Shown: piece after piece, positions 23,718 through 34,825 of the stretch
Position numbering within the stretch: position 1 is the first letter of the stretch
How the letters are laid out: each line of letters starts with the position of its first letter
Assembly: GCF_040958095.1 (NCBI RefSeq)
Contig: NC_091208.1
Location: forward strand, 13,968,970-14,032,969
DNA: 64,000 bases
Source: Procambarus clarkii
Lineage: Eukaryota; Arthropoda; Malacostraca; Decapoda; Cambaridae
Direction: 5' to 3'
Notes under the pieces: generated by a model
What the model was told of the DNA's origin: nothing
The model's input: only the letters and a program-made list of their open reading frames with translations
Database searches by the model: none
Position numbers and translations under genes: made by a program

Positions 23718-26651
23718 ATGTCGCAGGTCACGACTGACAGCCAGGCTTCTCTCAGCCAAGAGGAGCCATCAATCGACAACAAGTACGGCACATGCCAAGT
23801 GTGTGACAAGGTGTGGAGACTCAAGCGTAACGGAGATGTGCGCAAGCATGCTCACAACGGAACCGATTGTCCGGGTATGTGGCGCCCTCCCAAAGAGGGT
23901 ATCAATCAAGGCCCCACTCCAACAGTCAGGGAAAACACCTCCAACAGCTTCATTTCGACTGAGAATCTACTAGAAGCCATCAAAGCCACATCGGTTGGAA
24001 CCTTGCAGCACATCCCCAAAGCTGCCCGGCCCCAGGCAGCAGCCAAACTATCCAGCCTCTTGAAAAAGGTCAATGACTCCCCCGGAACCATCTAAGCATG
24101 GCGCAACCTTCTCCTGTTTGGAAACATATGCCTAGCTGTCCCTGCAAGGAGAGACAAATCACTAGCTTCGTCGGTCATTATGGCTATAAATAGTTTTCCT
24201 AGAGAGGACAACCAGGCACCCCTCCCCACCCATGCCGAAAACACCCATGGCAGGAAAGGTATCAACAGCAGAACCGAGGCATCCAAAATCAGAGCAACAG
24301 TCAGCAAGAAAATAGAAGAATGAGGCGATCAGAGTCATCACCAGTGAAGACACAGTTGCCACCAGGGATGCCGATACAGCACAAGCCCTGAGGGAAAAAC
24401 ACCCACCCAGAGCTCCTCGTGACGACAGTGTTCCCCTAGTCGGTGTCACCAGAGCAGAACCCGTGTGTGTGCTCGAATCCATGGTGCATAAAGCAGCTTT
24501 ATCCTTCCCACCAGGATCAGCAGGTGGGTTCACAGGACTACGACCCAACCACATCAAACAAATGCTCAACCCTGCACTGGGAGACATTGCACAGGGCCTC
24601 CTGGTGGAACTAACTAGATTCGCCAACACATGTCTAGCTGGCAACATACCAGAGACCATGCGTCCTCTCTTTTTTGGCGCTACCCTCTGTGCCCTGTGGA
24701 AAAAAGATGGAGGAATCAGACCGATAGCTGTGGGCAATTCACTCCAGCGTCTCGTCGCTAAGGCTGCTGCTAGAGCAGTTAGTCAGGCAGCAGCCGACAT
24801 GCTGAAGCCAAAACAGCTTGGGTTTGGCATTCCCCAAGGGTGTGAGGCAGCGGCTCATGGAGCTAGAGCCTACATTGCCAACATTACGGATGAAAAAGCC
24901 CTGATAAAGCTGGACTTCAAAAGTGCTTTCAATCTGGTTAGAAGGGATACAGTACTCAGTGCAGTTCATCGCCTTTTTCCTTCCCTCTACCCGTTTGTAA
25001 ACTCATGCTACCGCAAGAATCTAACTCTGCTTTTTGGGGAACATGAAATTGAATCACAAGAAGGTGTCCAACAGGGTGACCCCCTTGCTCCTTTTCTTTT
25101 CTGCCTAGTTATCAAGGAAGTCACCGATAACCTGTCCAGTGAGCTCAACATTTGGTTTTTGGATGATGGTACTCTAGCCGGCTCCCCAGCCTCACTCTTG
25201 CACGACATAAGAATAATTCAGGAGCAAGGAGCAAGCCTAGGCCTCACCCTGAACCCTTCCAAGTGCGAAATAACCTCCACCAACCAGCACATAATAGAGC
25301 AAATAAAGGTTGTTTTGCCTGACATTCATACAACCAACCCTGAGGACAGCACACTCCTAGGTGCTCCTCTTGGAAGGAATGCCATCGACGGGGTCCTTGG
25401 TGAGAAGATCACTGACCTGAAGAGGATGAACGAAAGGATTAAAGACATCGATGCTCATGATGCACTTTACCTCATCACCAGATGCTTGTCCCTCCCCAGG
25501 CTGACCTACTTTCTGAGATGTTCGCCATCTTTCAACAATATTAAATTAGAAGAGTACGACAGCTTGCTGAAATCAACACTAGAAAAAGCCCTCAATCTTT
25601 CCCTCAGCGACTCACAGTGGAAACAGGCCTCCCTTCCTGTCAGACTCGGGGGCCTTGGCGTGCGCGCAGCAAAACATATTGCTGTACCAGCGTTCCTGTT
25701 CTCTTCAGTGGGGTCTGACAACTTGGTGAAGGAAATCCTACCTGAGCACCTAGTTCAACAGGCAGGGGTGCATGATCCCAGCTTCACAGACTGCACAACC
25801 AAATTGGTCTCTCTCGCAGGACCAGCACCCCAACCACTGCCTTCTGAAGCCCATAAGCAATCCAGCTGGGATCGCCCCATTGCCGACCAAGAAGCTGCGA
25901 CAACACCACATGACACTGCTCGACTTAGAGCTGTAACAGCTCCCCATGCAGGTGATTTCCTATTAGCAACCCCAATGTCAGCAACCGGCACCCGTCTCAC
26001 ACCGCAGGCCCTCCGAATTGCCGTGGCTCTCCGCCTCGCTGCCCCAATCCACACCGAATATAGGTGTATTTGCGGCGAGGCAGAGGCCGACAGATATGGA
26101 CGGCATGGCCTTCTTTGCCAAAGGACAGGAGGATGGCATGCAAGACACGGCGAGGTTAATGACATTATTAAGAGAAGCCTTACCACAGCCGGTTGTACAG
26201 CAGAGAGCCCCATTACCTAATGACCCGCAACTCTGATGAGCCTGTCGGTCGCCCAGACGGAATTATGGTGAACCCCTGGAAGAATGGTAGACAGTTGGTG
26301 TGGGATTACACTTACGTTTCAACTTTAGCTAATACCTATGTTGACTTCAGTGCTACACAAGCAGGAGGAGCTGCCAATCACCGGGAAGCAGCCAAGTCAC
26401 GTAAATACAGAGACCTTGAGCACCAATACAATTTTGTCGCCATTGCCTCAGAGACACTTGGTGCCTGGGGTAAAAGTGCTGCTAGCTTTTTGAAGGACTT
26501 GGGGTCTAAGCTAACCGAAACAACTAGAGACCCTAGAGCTGCCAGTTTTCTTTTTCAGTGCCTTAGTGTGGTAATCCAGAGAGGAAATGCTCACTGCATC
26601 CATGGTTCCTGCCCGCCATCTGAGGAGCTGGAGGAGCTGTTCAACTTGTGA
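23718..26651 (+). pseudogene. Non-LTR retrotransposon polyprotein: Zn finger, RT, restriction-like endonuclease
   Basis: From ATG 23718: a zinc finger CQVCDKVWRLKRNGDVRKHAH, then after a TAA at 24093-24095 the same frame continues (AWRNLLLFGNICLAVP) to about 24322. A frameshift leads to a frame open to 26220 (first Met 24463) with RT motifs GIRPIAVGNSLQRLVAKAA, LDFKSAFNLVRRD (A), GVQQGDPLAPFLF (B), IWFLDDGT (C), LNPSKCEI and LLGAPLG. CICGEAEADRYGRHGLLC is a CCHC-like knuckle. A second frameshift near 26195 leads to VGRPDGIMV...LVWDYTYV, the PD..D core of the endonuclease, ending at 26651. Three lesions make it inactive unless they are sequence errors. Confidence 0.85.
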
Positions 26652-26714
26652 CAAGCAGCCTTGTACCCTGCATGTAATCAATATTATAACTTTTTTTGTG
26701 TTATGACATTTTCA

Positions 26715-26720
26715 AATAAA
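26715..26720 (+). terminator. Polyadenylation signal AATAAA of the non-LTR element
   Basis: 64 bp after the stop codon at 26649-26651. Confidence 0.6.
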
Positions 26721-26745
26721 GTTAGATAAATATACACACATACCA

Positions 26746-26876
26746 AAAGAATAGGGGTGGTAGGAGAAGAAAATATCAAAGTGTTCAGTGAGGATCCACA
26801 AGGTCTTCTCTCAGTACTCTTTATTTTCTTCTCCGAAGCTATGGGCCCCTATACTTGCACCAGAGGTGGTACCCCT

Positions 26877-26880
<4 letters not shown>
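26746..26880. repeat. Inverted-repeat fragment (AGGAGAAGAAAAT / ATTTTCTTCTCC)
   Basis: 26762-26774 is inverted at about 26822-26833, and the outer ends AGGGGTGGTA and GGTACCCCT also resemble an imperfect inverted repeat. A small dispersed element is likely but not identified. Confidence 0.5.

Positions 26881-26912
<32 letters not shown>
26880..26912. repeat. (TA)n tract
   Basis: Precedes palindromic copy 3. Confidence 0.95.
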
Positions 26913-26915
<3 letters not shown>

Positions 26916-27300
26916 GTACCTAGTAGCCAGAACGCACTTCTCAGCCTACTATGCATGGCCCGATTTGCCTAATAAGCCAAGTTTTCCTGAATTAATATAT
27001 TTTCTCTAATTTTTTTCTTATGAAATGATAAAGCTACCCATTTCATTATATATATGAGGTCAATTTTTTTTTATTGGAGTTAAAATTTACGTAGATATAT
27101 GACCAAACATAGCCAACCCTACCTAACCTAACCTAACCTATCTCTATAGGTTAGGTTATGTTAGGTAGCCTAAAAAGTTAGGTTAGGTTAGGTTAGGTAG
27201 GTTAGGTAGTCGAAAAAACATTAATTCATGAAAACTTGGCTTATTAGGCAAATTAGGCCATGCATAGTTGGCTGAGAAGTGCGTTCTGGCTATTAGGTAC

Positions 27301-27303
<3 letters not shown>
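26913..27303 (-). mobile_element. Palindromic TTAGG-bearing element, copy 3 (orientation B)
   Basis: Full length, with slightly diverged ends (GGCCATGCATAGTTGG in the right terminal repeat). Confidence 0.85.

Positions 27304-27385
<82 letters not shown>
27304..27385. repeat. (TA)n tract
   Basis: Joint between palindromic copies 3 and 4. Confidence 0.95.

Positions 27386-29367
<1,982 letters not shown>

Positions 29368-29438
<71 letters not shown>
29368..29438. repeat. (TA)n tract
   Basis: Joint between copies 7 and 8. Confidence 0.95.
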
Positions 29439-29441
<3 letters not shown>

Positions 29442-29824
29442 GTACCTAATAGCCAGAACGCACTTCTCAGCCTACTATGCAAGGCCCAATTTGCCTAATA
29501 AGCCAAGTTTTCATGATTTAATGTTTTTTCGACTACCTAACCTACCTAACCTAACCTAACCTAACTTTTTTGGCTACCTAACCTAACCTAACCTATAAAG
29601 ATAGGTTAGGTTAGGTTAGGTAGGGTTGGTTAGGTTCGGTCATATATCTACGTTAATTTTAACTCCAATAAAATAAAATTGACCTCATACATAATGAAAT
29701 GGGTAGTTTTATCATTTCATAAGAAACAAAATTGAGAAAATATATTAATTCATGAAAACTTGGCTTATTAGGCAAATCGGGCCTTGCATAGTAGGGTGAG
29801 AAGTGCGTTCTGGCTACTAGGTAC

Positions 29825-29827
<3 letters not shown>
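29439..29827 (+). mobile_element. Palindromic TTAGG-bearing element, copy 8 (orientation A)
   Basis: Full length. Confidence 0.85.

Positions 29828-29915
<88 letters not shown>
29828..29915. repeat. (TA)n tract
   Basis: Joint between copies 8 and 9. Confidence 0.95.
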
Positions 29916-29918
<3 letters not shown>

Positions 29919-30157
29919 GTACCTAATAGCCAGAACGCACTTCTCAGCCAACTATGCATGGCCTAATTTGCCTAATAAGCCAAGTTTTTATGAATTAATG
30001 TTTTTTCGACTACCTAACCTACCTAACCTAACCTAACCTAACTTTTTTAGGCTACCTAACATAACCTAACCTATAGAGATAGGTTAGGTTAGGTTAGGTA
30101 GGGTTGGCTACGTTTGGTCATATATCAACGTAAATTTTAACTCTGGCTACTAGGTAT
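29916..30157 (+). mobile_element. Palindromic TTAGG-bearing element, copy 9, internally deleted
   Basis: Orientation A. After TTTTAACTC it jumps directly to TGGCTACTAGGTA, losing about 145 bp including most of the right terminal repeat. Confidence 0.8.
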
Positions 30158-30160
30158 ATA

Positions 30161-30224
<64 letters not shown>
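30158..30224. repeat. (TA)n tract
   Basis: Joins deleted copy 9 to a SINE-like fragment. Confidence 0.95.
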
Positions 30225-30800
<576 letters not shown>

Positions 30801-31640
30801 TATTGTCTTTGTATTAATATTAAATAATGTTTATAGCCCGAGGTATAGATTTTTTTTAATCTCGCTAATAATTTGCTAGGGCCCTGAGTAACAATCCTCT
30901 TCATAGCATTGAGTGTGTGTCATTGTTCATTCTCAAAGATGAACCATGACCTCAACATACAATTTCCAAATGTAGGCCTGGGGGGTGAGAGAGTGTGCCA
31001 TGGTCTGTGGCTTCCATTCTGGGCGAGTGTCACCTAACTGAGGTTAAATGAGTCATTACTGCCTCCCCATATCCACGCTCCAACCCCAACCCCCCACCCA
31101 ACCCCCTTCCAAGCCCAAACCATCAAACATCACTTTACCCTTCCGAGACCGGATGTTCTATGCAAAGCCTTTAGTAGCATTGTTTCTGTTCATGTGTAGA
31201 GTAGTGACCCAGTTCACAAAACCACATAGATGCTATCCCATTCCACACGTGCTCACCAGAGTACATACCATGCTGGAAGACAGAAGAGTTTGGGGAGACG
31301 TGATCACTATCTACAAATTCTATTTTTTTTTAACTGCATGATCGCAACATCTGCTGTCCAAATAAATATCATTGAAATGTATGCGTGTCTACTCAATCTC
31401 CATCACCTCTTCATCCTACACCGATTATTGCTGTGCAGACCTTGTAACACACAACGTCATTATCATAGCAAGACAATGTCACAGAATGTTCATGGCTCTT
31501 ATACTGAATGAGTGAAACATCAATCCGTCTGGTTAGGGTCTGACCTTCGTGTCCCTCCTTAACGCCGAGTTTTCACTCACCATCGTCCTTCGCGCTCATC
31601 ACTCATTAGTGATCGATCCAGCAGAAAAAAAAACAGAGAC
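30801..31640. other. Apparently unique non-coding stretch
   Basis: Mixed composition with a C-rich patch at about 31080-31120. The open frames of 93-97 codons show no recognisable domain. I see no RNA gene. Confidence 0.4.
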
Positions 31641-31649
31641 TGGTGACCG

Positions 31650-31875
31650 TGTGCCAGTTTTAGCCCTCTGTAACACATTGTAACGTAACGTGGAAATCAA
31701 CTTTCTGCAGTCCAAAATAACATTATGAATTGAAAAGTATGACTTAGTCCATCTCCATTACATCTCTTATCAAATATAAATATTACTGTGTGACAGTTTT
31801 TAGCCCCTGTAACACATTGTAACGTAACGTGGAAATCAACTTTCTGCAGTCCAAAATAACATTATGATATGAAAT
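31650..31875 (+). repeat. Duplicated ~85-bp segment
   Basis: CTGTAACACATTGTAACGTA followed by CAACTTTCTGCAGTCC occurs at about 31668 and again at 31806. Confidence 0.8.
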
Positions 31876-31894
31876 GACCTCATTTTTTAGTTTT

Positions 31895-32559
31895 AGACCA
31901 TGTGACCTCATTTTTTAATTTAAAGTTTCTCTATCGTAAAATAAAATATTACTATCACAAACTGTGTATTGGCCGGCTTAGGCAATCAATTTACAGCTCA
32001 GTAAGTGTCTACTGAACGCAAAATCGCTACATGTGTGGTCATTTAGTTTAAAGTTTCCCAATCTTAAAATATTACTATCATCAACCATGTATTGGATGGC
32101 TCAACCATCCAGTTTACAACTCAGTAAGTGTTTACTGAACATAGATATTCCTTCATGTGACCTCATTTTTTTAGTTTAAAGTTTCTCCATCGTAAAATAA
32201 AATATCACTATTACAAACCTTGTATTGCCCGACTCAGGCATTCAGTTTACAACTCAGTGAGTGTTTACTGAACGCGGAAATCGCTACATGTGTGGTCATT
32301 TAGTTTAGTTTAAAGTTTCTCAATCTTAAAATATTAGTATCATCATCAACCATGTATCGGCTGGCTTAGACATTTAGTTTACCACTCAGTAAGTGTTTAC
32401 GGACCGTAGGAATCACTTCGTGCCCTCATTTCTGTTTAATTTAATGTTTTTCAATCATAAATTAAATACTACTATCATCAACCTAGTATTGGGCTCTCGG
32501 ACATTCAGTTAACCACTCGGTAAGTGTTTACTGAACGTCGAAATCATTTCCTGTGTGCT
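31895..32559 (+). repeat. Tandem ~122-133-bp repeat, five units
   Basis: Units begin TGACCTCATTTTTTAGTTTA or a close variant (31904, 32036, 32158, 32291, 32420) and contain AAAGTTTCTC, TGTATTGG and CAGTAAGTGTTTACTGAAC. The block ends at a 103-bp hairpin. Confidence 0.8.
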
Positions 32560-32662
32560 CATTTTTAGTTGAACCCGTCTCCACTCCAAACCGGACCTGC
32601 GGTCCAAGTCGGGACCCTAGGTCCTGACTGGTTTTGAGTGGAGACGGGTTCAACTAAAAATG
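32560..32662. repeat. 103-bp hairpin capping the tandem block
   Basis: CATTTTTAGTTGAACCCGTC at 32560 is inverted at 32662. The outer 27 bp pair perfectly, the inner part imperfectly (GGTCC, GGACC, CCTAGG). The left arm begins inside the last tandem unit. Confidence 0.85.
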
Positions 32663-32756
32663 AACGTTAAGTTTTGACTAGCTGATTAATAGCATACTAC
32701 TACATTATTGTCTTTTTATGTTATGTTTACCTCAATAGCGTTGTAATGCTTGGGAA

Positions 32757-33125
32757 TTGTATGTGCGGACCCCGTTTCCCTCGTTTCAATCTAATTACAT
32801 AGGTATGACGTCGACCAATCTGACGAGGCGTTTGACATGCCATCTTCAATCCGGTGCCCTCAGGAATCACACGAGACAAGCCCACGACATCACCCTAACA
32901 AGAGAAATGTTGAACAAAAATACCTGTATAATAGACAAAACCCATGATGCAAGAAGATTACAAATTCTTGAATCAATTAACATAAGAATAGAACAACCTA
33001 CCATGAACACCCATATCCCAGAACTATTTACTCTACCCACCATGAGAGTAAGGACAAGACCAGAACATAACGATGCCAACACACAAAACACTGTTCAACA
33101 TAACAGGCCAATTACACCTGATTAA
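32757..33125 (+). pseudogene. PLE-5: GIY-YIG endonuclease fragment of a second Penelope-like family
   Basis: 122 codons with NYIGMTSTNLTRRLTCHL, then GALRNHTRQAHD, and LESINIRIEQPTMN, which contains the conserved Glu. Sequence is clearly different from the PLE-1 to PLE-4 family. No RT precedes it, so the copy is 5'-truncated. The first ~12 residues (MYVRTPFPSFQS) may be flanking sequence; the natural N terminus is lost. Confidence 0.85.
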
Positions 33126-33307
33126 TATTTGTATGTAGATAGGAACTGCCTCGTATGGGCCAATAGGCCTTCCGCAGTTACCTCTATTCTAATGTTCTTA
33201 TGTTTCACCACCCATTTATCCCTTATGTATCCCCCATGTTTTCACCTTTATTGTCTTATCACCTGACCCAGTGTGGGTATAAATCAACTAGTTCTGAAAA
33301 TTCTTTT

Positions 33308-33363
33308 CACTTGATAATGAACCATGGAGGTTCGAAACGTTGTGCAAATTGTATAAATAAGTG
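33308..33363 (+). ncRNA. Hammerhead-like motif, PLE-5
   Basis: CACTT pairs with AAGTG at 33359-33363. Stem II is GAACC/GGTTC (33319-33323, 33329-33333), followed by GAAAC. The core box TTGATAAT parallels TTGAAAAT of the other family. Stem III is weak (ACG with TGT), so the call is tentative. Confidence 0.35.
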
Positions 33364-33414
33364 TAATAAATTCTATAGTAATTCACTTCTTTTCTTTACC
33401 TTGAAATTACGAAA

Positions 33415-33565
33415 ATGAGTTTTGGAGAACTCCTCTTTCAGATAAGCCCTGATGCTAAGAAAATAGGTAGAGGGATAGATGCCCATAATCAGAAGATAAT
33501 AAATACAGAATATGCGGTCATATTCAATGAGACATATTTAAAAGAAAACCTGCTGCCAGTATACT

Positions 33566-33571
<6 letters not shown>
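33415..33571 (+). CDS. PLE-5 N-terminal coding module (start of a second element copy, cut by TA repeat)
   Basis: About 52 codons before the frame degenerates into an Ile/Tyr repeat from (TA)n. Residues aligned with the PLE-1 module (minus strand from 1032) are FGEL, IIN, VIFN and LLP-Y. Conservation across two diverged families indicates real coding sequence at the 5' end of the PLE ORF. It is a partial gene here. Confidence 0.6.

Positions 33572-33663
<92 letters not shown>
33572..33663. repeat. (TA)n tract
   Basis: Joins the PLE-5 terminal repeat to palindromic copy 11. Confidence 0.95.
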
Positions 33664-34034
33664 GTCGTACCTAGTAGCCAGAACGCACTTCTCAGCCTAC
33701 AATGCAAGGCCCGATTTGCCTAATAAGCCAAGTTTTCCTGAATTAATATATTTTCTCATATTTTTTCTTATGAAATGATAAAGCTACCCATTTCATTATG
33801 TATGAGGTCAATTTTTTGTTATTGGAGTTAAAATTAGCGTAGTTATATGACCGAACCTAACCAACCCTACCTAACCTAACCTAACCTATCTTTATAGGTT
33901 AGGTTAGGTTAGGTAGCCGAAAGAGTTAGGTTAGGTTAGGTAGTCGAAAAACAATTAATTCTTGAAAACTTGGCTTATTAGGCAAATCGGGTCTTGAACA
34001 GTTGGCTGAGAAGTGCGTTCTGGCTACTAGGTAC

Positions 34035-34037
<3 letters not shown>
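33664..34037 (-). mobile_element. Palindromic TTAGG-bearing element, copy 11 (orientation B)
   Basis: Slightly shortened within the TTAGG stem. Confidence 0.85.

Positions 34038-34126
<89 letters not shown>
34038..34126. repeat. (TA)n tract
   Basis: Left boundary of the 288-bp satellite. Confidence 0.95.
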
Positions 34127-34127
<1 letters not shown>

Positions 34128-34825
34128 CTTTAGAACACTTTCCCACCAGGAGACTCGAACCCTAGCCAACACAGAAGCCTTCCAGCAACTGGCATAACAG
34201 GTACGCCTTAACCCTCTCCACCACCTGCTCAGACCCTTAAAAGAGATGGTAATTTCGGAGTATTTAAATACCACAAAGATCACCACCTCCCAAGAGCACT
34301 AGAGCAAGTGAGGGGTCATTTAGACGTTAATTTCATCAAGTCCCTGTTAATATGGGAAGACACAGTGTCTATGCTTAAGGCACAACTCTCCTAAACACGA
34401 GAGTCAAGTATACAACTTTAGAACACTTTCCCACCAGGAGACTCGAACCCTAGCCAGCACAGAAGCCTTCCAGCAACTGGCATAACAGGTACGCCTTAAC
34501 CCTCTCCACCACCTGCTCAGACCCTTAAAAGAGATGGTAATTTCGGAGTATTTAAATACCACAAAGATCACCACCTCCCAAGAGCACTAGAGCAAGTGAG
34601 GGGTCATTTAGACGTTAATTTCATCAAGTCCCTGTTAATATGGGAAGACACAGTGTCTATGCTTAAGGCACAACTCTCCTAAACACGAGAGTCAAGTATA
34701 CAACTTTAGAACACTTTCCCACCAGGAGACTCGAACCCTAGCCAGCACAGAAGCCTTCCAGCAACTGGCATAACAGGTATGCCTTAACCCTCTCCACCAC
34801 CTGCTCAGACCCTTAAAAGAGATGG
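34127..34825 (-). repeat. 288-bp satellite, inverted block (about 2.4 monomers)
   Basis: Minus-orientation monomers of the array that follows. The inversion joint at 34826-34846 carries a short duplicated CTCCTGGTGG/GTCCTGGAG patch. Confidence 0.92.

Larger units (their letters stand above)
22914..26745 (+). mobile_element. Non-LTR retrotransposon, zinc finger - RT - restriction-like endonuclease type (decayed)
   Basis: One element with a C-rich leader (22914-23394), an 11-bp minisatellite (23395-23717), a single broken coding region (23718-26651) and a 3' tail with AATAAA at 26715-26720. The domain order (N-terminal zinc finger, central RT, C-terminal Cys/His knuckle and PD-(D/E)XK-type nuclease) is that of the R2-like group of site-specific LINEs. 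I cannot place it in a named clade from sequence alone. The end near 26745 is approximate and no poly(A) tail is seen. Confidence 0.8.
33126..33571 (+). repeat. PLE-5 3' UTR and terminal repeat
   Basis: Contains a second hammerhead-like motif and, from ATG 33415, a module ([12 protein letters not shown]...[18 protein letters not shown]) homologous to the short N-terminal module in PLE-1 to PLE-4 terminal repeats. It ends in (TA)n. Confidence 0.75.

Noticed and set aside
23312..23973. Proline-rich 141-219-aa frames
   Set aside because: Produced by the 11-bp minisatellite in overlapping frames; no domain supports a separate gene.
31048..31511. Two overlapping open frames of 93-97 aa
   Set aside because: No domain, Pro/His/Leu-rich composition typical of chance frames, and no recognisable splice or promoter context.
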